Part shown: positions 1 to 5,695 of the stretch, piece by piece
Layout of the letters: each line of letters starts with the position of its first letter
Position numbering within the stretch: the stretch's first letter is position 1
From: Treponema sp.
GTDB taxonomy: Bacteria; Spirochaetota; Spirochaetia; Treponematales; Breznakiellaceae
Direction: 5' to 3'
DNA: 10,588 bases
Assembly (NCBI GenBank): GCA_031281855.1
Contig: JAITEW010000092.1
Coordinates: 1-10,588, forward strand
Position numbers and translations under genes: made by a program
The notes under the pieces: model-generated
What the model was told of the DNA's origin: nothing
Seen by the model: only the letters and a program-made list of their open reading frames with translations
Database searches by the model: none

Positions 1-1
1 C

Positions 2-679
2 TACGATGCCGGGCTCCTCTTCAATATGCTTACCGGTTATTCGGCGGCTCAGAATATGCGGAAACTGGTGATCGCCCCTATGGCCCTAAAGCGCCGTCTT
101 CTGGATCTTATTGACCGGGAGATACGGCGGTCGAGCCCCGAAGCGCCGGGGAGGATTATGGCCAAGATGAACGCCCTTGCGGATACGGAGATCATAAGGG
201 CCCTCTACCGGGCCTCTGCGGCAGGGGTAAGGGTGCGGCTCAATGTGCGGGGTATCTGCACCCTGGTTCCCGGCGTTCCGGGGCTTTCTGAAAACATCAG
301 GGTAGTCAGCGTTGTGGATCATTATCTGGAACATTCAAGGATCTATTATTTTGCCAACGCCGGGGAAGACGAGCTGTACCTTGCCAGCGCCGACTGGATG
401 CCCCGAAACCTGGAGCGCCGGGTGGAACTGATGTTCCCGGTGCTCCAGGAGGATTGCAAACACCTGGTCTACGGGATACTTGCCGATTATTTCCGGGACA
501 ACTGCCAGGCATGGCTCCTTGATTCCCGGGGGGCCTGGTCAAGACTCCAACCGGCGGCAGGGGAAGCGCCCTTCAGGGTCCAAACCGGCCTTCTCGCCCG
601 GGCCTCTGCCACCTCAGCCCCTGCAGGGACAGCCCGCACGGAGTTCACTGTGAGGAGAAGCCCCCCTGGCTTAAGCTAA
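2..679 (+). CDS. ppk: Polyphosphate kinase 1, C-terminal part (5' end outside window)
   Basis: PPK1 reversibly transfers the terminal phosphate of ATP to a growing polyphosphate chain. The visible 225 codons are open from base 2 and correspond to the last third of a protein that is usually about 690-720 residues. Family hallmarks are FNMLTGYS at the start, the block IMAKMNALADTEIIRALYRA, then RGICTLVPGVPGLSENIRV, EHSRIYYFANAG, and LASADWMPRNLERRVELMFPV. The His of EHSRIYYF (codon 332-334) matches the second conserved catalytic histidine, His592 in E. coli; the autophosphorylated His435 equivalent would lie before the window. A DNCQAWLLD segment and a short Ala/Pro-rich tail end the protein. 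The first ATG inside the window (26) is internal and not a start. It converges on the minus-strand operon, with only 14 bases between the stop codons. Family assignment is secure. Confidence 0.95.
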   Translation, partial: YDAGLLFNMLTGYSAAQNMRKLVIAPMALKRRLLDLIDREIRRSSPEAPGRIMAKMNALADTEIIRALYRASAAGVRVRLNVRGICTLVPGVPGLSENIRVVSVVDHYLEHSRIYYFANAGEDELYLASADWMPRNLERRVELMFPVLQEDCKHLVYGILADYFRDNCQAWLLDSRGAWSRLQPAAGEAPFRVQTGLLARASATSAPAGTARTEFTVRRSPPGLS

Positions 680-693
680 ACGCGACCCACGCC

Positions 694-1689
694 TTAACCG
701 GCTTCCGCCTCAAGCTCCTGCAGGGCTGTATTCAGGAAATAGTCGTTTTTCCAGGTTTCGATGTCGAAATCCCGGCTGATAACGCCGTGATCAAAGAGGA
801 AGCGTTTTTGGCTTTCCAGGGCGATGAGCCCCTTTGTTGACAGCGACGGTTCCAGGGTGTAGTTAAAGCCGGGCTGGAGGGTGGCGATTACTTCTCCGGG
901 AGAGCCGTCGAGCTGGCGGGAGAAGAGTTCCACGGTTTCCGGATAATGAGTTTTCGCCCACCTCGCGGCCCGTATGGTCTGCTTAACCCATTCCACCACC
1001 ACTTCCGGTGCCGATTCGGCCAGGGAACGGCTCACGGTCAGGATGTTAGGGTGTTCGTTATTGACAGGCCAGACGTATTCGGGGTCCGCAGAGGTCTCGT
1101 AGACGGCCTTGTATTTACCCGAAGCGAGCAGCCGCTGGGCAAATACAAAACGGGCAAAGATAGCGTCCACGGTTCCTGTGTCGAGAGCGCCGGATTCGAC
1201 AGTCCCAAAATCGCTGTGGCTCTGGCCTGCAGGCAGGTCGATAAACTGCACTTCCCCAGGCGTAACCCCCCTGGCGTTCAGGGCCGTACCGTAGCCCCTG
1301 AGAACCGCTGCGTGGTACCAGTCCACAATAGGGCCCGGCCGGGACGGGACGCCCAGTTTTTTCCCTCTCAGATCTTCTATCCTGTTGATATCCGAATCGA
1401 TCCGTACCAGCACATAGTGGCGGACATAGAGAAACGCGATGCCGATAAGCACCGGTTCGGCGCCGCTTGACTTTGCCCAGATCGGCGGGATATTGCCCCC
1501 TTCACGGAACAAAGCATCGTCCTGGTAATCAAAATGAACATGCCAGCGGTCCCTTGGAAGGGTCTGCAGCCGCGTGGGGCTTACGCCCAGTTTTTCATAA
1601 GCCTGTTTGACAAATTCGTCCCTGTTAGCAGCGATAAAACCGGCGTTGCTCACAGGGCAGATAGTGTACCTGAATTCCTGTACCGACAT
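694..1689 (-). CDS. DszB-like desulfinase-family protein, second copy (binding-protein fold, no signal peptide)
   Basis: Last gene of the operon, 331 residues, close to DszB (365). DszB cleaves the C-S bond of 2'-hydroxybiphenyl-2-sulfinate, releasing sulfite, and has a periplasmic-binding-protein fold. Seen here: YTICPVSNA with Cys11, HFDYQDDALFREGGNIPP with His52 and Arg62, a mid-protein VDAIFARF, LTVSRSLAE near residue 220, and QKRFLFDHG...W..DYFLNTAL at the C-terminus. From memory of the DszB sequence these align with Cys27, His60, Arg70 and the two Gly after it; the 10-residue His-Arg spacing is the same. Tyr55 lies where DszB has Tyr63. There is no signal peptide or lipobox, so the protein should be cytoplasmic, unlike a true binding protein. 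The ATG is 7 bases after AAAGGAG and 17 bases after the ATPase stop. It is a paralogue of the gene at 3351-4406. The alternative is a solute-binding protein that lost its signal. Family fairly sure; substrate and activity unknown. Confidence 0.8.
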   Translation of the reverse strand: MSVQEFRYTICPVSNAGFIAANRDEFVKQAYEKLGVSPTRLQTLPRDRWHVHFDYQDDALFREGGNIPPIWAKSSGAEPVLIGIAFLYVRHYVLVRIDSDINRIEDLRGKKLGVPSRPGPIVDWYHAAVLRGYGTALNARGVTPGEVQFIDLPAGQSHSDFGTVESGALDTGTVDAIFARFVFAQRLLASGKYKAVYETSADPEYVWPVNNEHPNILTVSRSLAESAPEVVVEWVKQTIRAARWAKTHYPETVELFSRQLDGSPGEVIATLQPGFNYTLEPSLSTKGLIALESQKRFLFDHGVISRDFDIETWKNDYFLNTALQELEAEAG

Positions 1690-1706
1690 AGTGTTACTCC
1701 TTTCTG

Positions 1707-2483
1707 TCAGATAGTATACGTTCCGATGGTTTCGCTAAAAGCGTTTTCCACCATCTTTCTAAGCCTTGCGAAATCCGGACTTTTCCGGTCCCTGCTCCTG
1801 GGAAGGGGGTTTGTGATGATGTTGTTGATCACCGCGGGCCTGGGGCTGAATACCACCACCCGGTCGCCAAGGAAGATCGCTTCTTCAATGTCATGGGTAA
1901 TCAGGATCATAGTGGTTTTTTCAAGTTCCCATATTTTTTCTATTTCTTCCTGCATGCGCACCCTGGTCAGGGCGTCCAGGGCGCCGAATGGTTCATCCAG
2001 GAGGAGCACCTTTGGCTGGCAGATTAACGCCCTCGCAATGGCGACCCGCTGGGCCATGCCTCCGGAAAGCTGTCCGGGGTAGGATTTTTCAAAATCCAGG
2101 AGCCCTACCTTGTCAAGGTAGTACCGTACCCGGTCCCGGATGTACGTTTTGGAGCCTGTAAGGCCCATCGCCGCGTTACCCGCTACAGTCAGCCAGGGAA
2201 ACAGGCGGTGTTCCTGGAAAATGATCCCCCTGTCCCTGCCGGGCCGGGTAATACGGACATTGTCCAGCAGGATGTCCCCTTCATAGTCCTTTTCCAGCCC
2301 GGATATTAAACGCAGGAGCGTTGTTTTTCCGCAGCCGCTGGGACCGATGAGGGACACAAATTCTCCCTTTTCGATACTGAGGGATACATTGTCAATCGTT
2401 TTTACATCTTTTGTTTTGGTATAAAACGTTTTGGAAACATGGTTTATCCTGAGATTTGCCGTCTGTGTTACTGGGTCCGCCAT
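1707..2483 (-). CDS. ABC transporter ATP-binding protein, SsuB/TauB/NrtD type
   Basis: Cytoplasmic ATPase that powers import through the permease encoded just upstream. The 258 residues hold all nucleotide-binding motifs: Walker A GPSGCGKT (47-54), Q-loop Gln90 in IIFQEHRLFPWLTV, signature LSGGMAQ (139-145; the usual final Q then R is kept), Walker B VLLLDEP (159-165), D-loop ALD (168-170) and switch His197 in LITHDIEEA. The length and the FPWLTV-N block after the Q-loop are typical of the nitrate/sulfonate/taurine family. The ATG at 2483 follows a GGGAGAG stretch, 12 bases after the permease stop, so the two genes are almost certainly co-translated. The protein alone does not reveal the substrate. 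Confidence 0.95.
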   Translation of the reverse strand: MADPVTQTANLRINHVSKTFYTKTKDVKTIDNVSLSIEKGEFVSLIGPSGCGKTTLLRLISGLEKDYEGDILLDNVRITRPGRDRGIIFQEHRLFPWLTVAGNAAMGLTGSKTYIRDRVRYYLDKVGLLDFEKSYPGQLSGGMAQRVAIARALICQPKVLLLDEPFGALDALTRVRMQEEIEKIWELEKTTMILITHDIEEAIFLGDRVVVFSPRPAVINNIITNPLPRSRDRKSPDFARLRKMVENAFSETIGTYTI

Positions 2484-2495
2484 ATCTCTCCCCCC

Positions 2496-3332
2496 CTACT
2501 TCTTCTCGCCGCTGAAACCTTTCCGCCAGCGCAGCAGATGGTTCGCTGTGAAAAGAATTCCCCTGTCAATGATGAATCCCAGGACGCCGATTACCACCAT
2601 GAGGCCGATGAGCTTATCGGATTCCAAAAAATCCCGTGCATGAAGCAGCCCGTACCCGAGCCCGGAAAGTCCCGCGAGCATTTCCGCAGCTACCACCGCC
2701 ATCCAGGCGAACCCCGCCCCAAGCCTGAGCCCCGTAAAAATCAGGGGCATTGCCGAAGGCAGAATTACCTTGAACAGCCGCTTGAAGTATGGAACTTCCA
2801 GAACCGCAGCCACTTCGATATAGTCGTTAGAGACTCCCCGGATTCCCTGGAGGGTGTTGACAAAAATAGGAACAAACACGGACTTTCCGATAATGATGTA
2901 CTTGGAAAGTTCTCCGATCCCGAACCAGAGGATAATGAGCGGTATCCAGGCCATCATGGGTATCTGGCGCATTACGTCCACCAGAGGCGACACAAACCGT
3001 TCCACGAGCTTTGAGAGCCCGCTGGCGAATCCCAGGGTGATCCCTATCAGTGCCCCCCAGAAATAACCCACCAGCACCCGGTAGCCGCTGGCCTTGAGAT
3101 CGATAAGCAGGGTTCCGTCCCGGCTGATTTTGAGGATCCCTTTTACCACGTTAACCGGCGAAGGGAGCACCACTTCGATAAACACCCCTGCTGAGGACAG
3201 GGACTGCCAGAGGACAATCAGCAGAACCGGCGCCGCCGCCAGATTCGCGATTATTTTGGTCTTATCCAAAATATCATTAACCTTGACGGGGTTCTTTTTC
3301 TGCTGCTGTAAGGCCTGTTCCATACTGCTCAC
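2496..3332 (-). CDS. ABC transporter permease, SsuC/TauC type
   Basis: Integral inner-membrane permease of the binding-protein-dependent transport family, 278 residues, normal for SsuC/TauC. After a charged, Gln-rich N-terminus, hydrophobic segments lie near residues 28-48, 85-104, 127-140, 145-160, 195-225 and 240-262. The EAA loop that docks on the ATPase is at about 173-205 (EVAAVLEVPYFKRLFKVILP, then LRLGAG). MRQIPMMAWIPLIILWFGIG is a strong SsuC/TauC/NrtB signature. Translation starts at GTG 3332, chosen because GGAGG (3338-3342) lies 5 bases upstream; the in-frame ATG three codons later is too far away. The start is 18 bases after the stop of the upstream DszB-like gene, which is thus inserted between the binding-protein and permease genes. 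Substrate unknown. Confidence 0.93.
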   Translation of the reverse strand: MSSMEQALQQQKKNPVKVNDILDKTKIIANLAAAPVLLIVLWQSLSSAGVFIEVVLPSPVNVVKGILKISRDGTLLIDLKASGYRVLVGYFWGALIGITLGFASGLSKLVERFVSPLVDVMRQIPMMAWIPLIILWFGIGELSKYIIIGKSVFVPIFVNTLQGIRGVSNDYIEVAAVLEVPYFKRLFKVILPSAMPLIFTGLRLGAGFAWMAVVAAEMLAGLSGLGYGLLHARDFLESDKLIGLMVVIGVLGFIIDRGILFTANHLLRWRKGFSGEKK

Positions 3333-3337
3333 ATATA

Positions 3338-3346
3338 CCTCCTTTT
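3338..3346 (-). promoter_or_regulatory. Ribosome binding site that fixes the GTG start of the permease
   Basis: On the minus strand AAAAGGAGG ends 5 bases before GTG 3332-3330. This is the most complete Shine-Dalgarno sequence in the operon and supports GTG over the ATG nine bases further in. Confidence 0.75.
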
Positions 3347-3350
3347 GCGG

Positions 3351-4406
3351 TCATGCGGCGCTGCGGGACGCGGCGCCTTCTGCGGCGAGTTCCGCAGCAG
3401 CGGCCTTGAGGAACCGGTCATCCGCCCAGGCGGCAAGATCGAAGTCTTTTTCGAGATACCCGCGATCGAAGAGAAAACGTTTCTGCCCTTCAAGGATACC
3501 AAGGCTTGCGTCCGAGAGATCCAGGTCGAGGTGCTTATGGAAATCGAAGCCGTAGGACCCTGCGGCCTGCACCGTAGTAGCCCGGTTTTGATCCGCCAGC
3601 CATTTGAGGGCTTCGGCGTAATTGCTCTTCGCCCACAGCGCCGCCCGGACCACCTGTTTTACGTATGCGGTAACAATATCGGGGCGTTCTTCCGCCAACT
3701 GCCTGCTCACGGTGAACGCCTCGGGGTACTCGTTGTTAATCGGCGAGAGCTGTTTCGTGTTTGCGGTAAGATCGAAGAGGACCCGGTATTTGCCGGTTTC
3801 CAGGGCCTTTTGGATGAGCGCCAGTTTGACGTAAACAGCGTCCACTTCACCCCGGTCCAGGGCGTCAAATTCCGGGGAAACAAAGCCCGGAGAATTTGTG
3901 TTTTTTTCATCATAGAATTTTTTTGAATGAAAATCCCCTTCGCTTACCAGTTGAACCAGCTTTGCCTGAGACAGGCTGAAACCCCGGGAAGCCAGAGCCA
4001 GGGCAAAACCGTGTTCGGCGCTGGCGCGGTGAAAATCGATAAGCGCCCCGGATCGTACAGGGATGCACAGGCGGTACCGTATCAGTTCATCAATACTGTC
4101 TATAGGGGAATCGGCCCGTACCAGAATGTACTGCTTCTGCGCGAGCAGGGCGGTCCCGATAAGGACAACCCCGGCGCCCCGGGACTTTGCCCAAATAGGA
4201 GGGATATTCCCCCCTTCACGGAACAGGACCGTATCGGACTGATCAAAATGGGCTTTCCAGCGTTCCTGCGGGAGGGTCTGGAGCAGCACCGGTTTTACCC
4301 CTAATGGCGCGAGCCCCTCTTCGAGCCAGCCCTTATGGGCGGCGATATAACTCGCGTTTCCCACAGGGCAGATAGTGTAGTGAATTTCAGTTATTTTTTG
4401 AGCCAT
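3351..4406 (-). CDS. DszB-like desulfinase-family protein, first copy (binding-protein fold, no signal peptide)
   Basis: Second gene of the operon, 351 residues. It shares long blocks with the gene at 694-1689: YTICPVGNA (Cys13), LQTLPQERW, AHFDQSDTVLFREGGNIPP (His53, Arg63), WAKSRGAG, VDAVYVK, FTVSRQLAEERPD, ALWAKS and QKRFLFDRG with a final W..DRFL. Cys, His and Arg occupy the places of DszB Cys27, His60 and Arg70. Unlike its paralogue it has Gln56 rather than Tyr three residues after the His, a longer stretch around residues 155-175 (SEGDFHSKKFYDEKN) and an Ala-rich tail. The N-terminus goes straight into the fold without a signal peptide, so a cytoplasmic enzyme is more likely than a transporter component. 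The ATG is 7 bases after AAGGAG and 26 bases after the lipoprotein gene. DszB-family membership is well supported by motifs; the reaction and substrate are inference. Confidence 0.8.
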   Translation of the reverse strand: MAQKITEIHYTICPVGNASYIAAHKGWLEEGLAPLGVKPVLLQTLPQERWKAHFDQSDTVLFREGGNIPPIWAKSRGAGVVLIGTALLAQKQYILVRADSPIDSIDELIRYRLCIPVRSGALIDFHRASAEHGFALALASRGFSLSQAKLVQLVSEGDFHSKKFYDEKNTNSPGFVSPEFDALDRGEVDAVYVKLALIQKALETGKYRVLFDLTANTKQLSPINNEYPEAFTVSRQLAEERPDIVTAYVKQVVRAALWAKSNYAEALKWLADQNRATTVQAAGSYGFDFHKHLDLDLSDASLGILEGQKRFLFDRGYLEKDFDLAAWADDRFLKAAAAELAAEGAASRSAA

Positions 4407-4432
4407 GTTTGTTCTCCTTCATAAAAACCGGA

Positions 4433-5464
4433 TCAGTTAAAGAACCGGGGGGCAAAAAGTTCGTCTATAAGCAGCTTGCCTTTCTCAACTTCCCCGTGGG
4501 ACTCAAGCCAGTCCAGGGTGACCTGGGTTTCCCGTTTGATAAGGGCCAGATCTTTTTCCGAATAGGTCATATTGCCCCTTGAGCGTTCCCAGCTGATCTT
4601 TGACATTTCCACCGGCGTGCGGGTGATCTTTTCCACAATCGCCCCGGCTTCGTCCTGGTTTTCCAGAATCCATGTATTGGTAGACTGCTGAAGATCCAGG
4701 TATTTCTGGACGATTTTGGGATACTTTTGAGCGAACTGCGTCGGGGTAAAGACCACCGTAACGCCCCCTCCCTGAACATACGGGGAATCTTCCCGGGGAT
4801 AGGCGATTTGCCGGGCCGTTCCGTTAGCGATCATCACCTGAATATCGTTACCAGGATGGCAGGAAATCGCAGCCACAGCGCCGGTAAGCAGGGCGGTCTT
4901 GTAGTTGTCGTCCCGGATATTCACATGGAACCAGTCAACGCCTTCGGCCCATCCTTCGTCATCGGTCATTTGAACCAGGACCATGAAGGGGCAGCCTGCC
5001 CGCCAGGTGCCGATATTCTGTCCTTTGAGATCCGCAAAGGTCTTGTAAGGAGAATCCTCCAGTACCACGATACTCGCCACATCCGGCGAAGGGTGACCCG
5101 AAACCTGGATGGTAGTGAGATCCGCCCCTGAAGCCCGGTATAAAAGGAAGGGATAGATCATACGGCCCGCGAAATGAACGTCGTCCCGGGCCATAAGCTG
5201 GGCTTCGTTCCCTAAAACCCCTTCTACCAGTTCGACTTTGATCCCCTTGTCTTCAAAGGTTTCTTTGAACCAGCCCTTTTCCCGGGCTACATAAGCCCAG
5301 GCGCCTGCCGGAACCTTGAGTACCGCAAGGTCCTCAAGATCGTTTGCCAAAGCGGCGCTGTTTACCTGGTTTTTTTTATCCTTGCACCCTGCAGCCGTGA
5401 ACGCAAGCGCCAAAATAACGAATAAAACCGCAATCCCGCCGATTTTTACCCTCTGTTTCCGCAT
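4433..5464 (-). CDS. Lipoprotein substrate-binding protein of an ABC importer (SsuA/NMT1-like)
   Basis: First gene of the operon, 343 residues from the chosen start. It should capture the substrate outside the inner membrane and deliver it to the permease. The N-terminus has Arg/Lys residues, a hydrophobic core (residues 11-22) and AAGC with Cys27 as the likely lipidated residue; Ala at -3 is unusual for the classical lipobox but acceptable for spirochaetal lipoproteins. The mature part shows the SsuA/NMT1 pattern: VPAGAWAYVAREKGWFKE, a VLEDSPYKTFADLKGQNIG hinge-like block and FTPTQFAQKYPKIVQKYLD. ATG 5464 is preferred over a TTG 30 bases upstream because AAGGAG lies 5 bases before it. Cys158 (RAGCPF) and Cys202 (ISCHPGND) are notable in an exported protein. 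It is more diverged from the two DszB-like proteins than they are from each other and lacks their Cys/His/Arg set. Substrate not predictable. Confidence 0.88.
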   Translation of the reverse strand: MRKQRVKIGGIAVLFVILALAFTAAGCKDKKNQVNSAALANDLEDLAVLKVPAGAWAYVAREKGWFKETFEDKGIKVELVEGVLGNEAQLMARDDVHFAGRMIYPFLLYRASGADLTTIQVSGHPSPDVASIVVLEDSPYKTFADLKGQNIGTWRAGCPFMVLVQMTDDEGWAEGVDWFHVNIRDDNYKTALLTGAVAAISCHPGNDIQVMIANGTARQIAYPREDSPYVQGGGVTVVFTPTQFAQKYPKIVQKYLDLQQSTNTWILENQDEAGAIVEKITRTPVEMSKISWERSRGNMTYSEKDLALIKRETQVTLDWLESHGEVEKGKLLIDELFAPRFFN

Positions 5465-5469
5465 AGTAA

Positions 5470-5475
5470 CTCCTT
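5470..5475 (-). promoter_or_regulatory. Ribosome binding site deciding the binding-protein start
   Basis: AAGGAG on the minus strand, 5 bases before ATG 5464-5462. It lies inside the reading frame that would begin at the upstream TTG (5494), which argues against that start. Confidence 0.75.
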
Positions 5476-5497
5476 CTGTTTGACTGTTAGTCAATTT

Positions 5498-5525
5498 TCA
5501 TATTAATACCATGTATTTAATATGA
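5498..5525. promoter_or_regulatory. Palindromic operator-like box 1
   Basis: Nine-base perfect inverted repeat, TCATATTAA at 5498-5506 and TTAATATGA at 5517-5525, around a central CATG (5510-5513) that is flanked by three unpaired bases each side. It lies just downstream of the predicted transcription start of the minus-strand operon, within the 5' untranslated region. It shares the pattern ATATTA...CCATG...TAATATGA with box 2. The symmetry and location suggest a dimeric repressor site; the regulator is unknown. Confidence 0.6.
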
Positions 5526-5550
5526 TATTATATCCATGGGTATAATATGA
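5523..5550. promoter_or_regulatory. Palindromic operator-like box 2, overlapping the -10 element
   Basis: ATATTATA (5525-5532) and TATAATAT (5541-5548) form a perfect inverted repeat around CCATGG (5534-5539), giving 24 bases of symmetry with a single mismatched pair. The outer AT (5522-5523) and AT (5550-5551) are also symmetric. The centre is 25 bases from that of box 1. It covers the proposed -10 hexamer and transcription start, as expected for a repressor operator. Confidence 0.65.
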
Positions 5551-5567
5551 TTTATTGATAGTGTCAA
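5539..5567 (-). promoter_or_regulatory. Sigma70-type promoter of the five-gene operon
   Basis: On the minus strand the -35 hexamer is TTGACA, a perfect consensus (5567-5562), then a 17-base spacer and TATACC (5544-5539, four of six). Runs of T on this strand at 5596-5588 and 5584-5579 lie just upstream, like an UP element. Transcription would start near 5532, leaving an untranslated leader of about 68 bases. Confidence 0.65.
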
Positions 5568-5587
5568 GCCCTTATTTGAAAAAATGT

Positions 5588-5623
5588 AAAAAAAAAGAGA
5601 GCCGGCTTCTCCCCGTTCCCGGC
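5588..5623 (-). terminator. Possible minus-strand terminator-like hairpin upstream of the operon promoter
   Basis: Read on the minus strand, a five-base stem GCCGG (5623-5619) and CCGGC (5605-5601) with a 13-base loop is followed within four bases by nine T. The loop is long and no minus-strand gene precedes it. It may insulate the operon from antisense transcription of the methyltransferase gene, or the T-run may serve only as an UP element. Confidence 0.3.
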
Positions 5624-5695
5624 ACGGCGTTGCAATTTGCTGTTGAAACGAATTAGCATAAGGAAAGACAGCAGATACTAAGGAGTAAGCGGCAA

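Noticed and set aside
946..1470. A 174-codon open frame on the plus strand
   Set aside because: It is opposite the DszB-like gene with conserved catalytic motifs, has no ribosome site, and its product resembles no family.
694..1689. THI5/NMT1 pyrimidine synthase as an alternative for the DszB-like proteins
   Set aside because: The fold is related, but the Cys-rich THI5 motif is absent, while the DszB Cys, His and Arg with correct spacing are present, and no thiamine gene or riboswitch is nearby.
2439..3014. A 191-codon open frame on the plus strand
   Set aside because: It is antisense to the permease gene, whose EAA loop and membrane segments are clearly real.
5465..5494. TTG start extending the binding protein by 10 residues
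   Set aside because: It would put charged and polar residues before an already complete signal peptide, and the AAGGAG site lies inside the extension, 5 bases before the ATG.
5630..5670. Promoter for the rlmI-antiporter pair (TTGCAA with TAGCAT)
   Set aside because: Both hexamers match consensus at only four of six positions with an 18-base spacer; this is too weak to annotate in an AT-rich gap.
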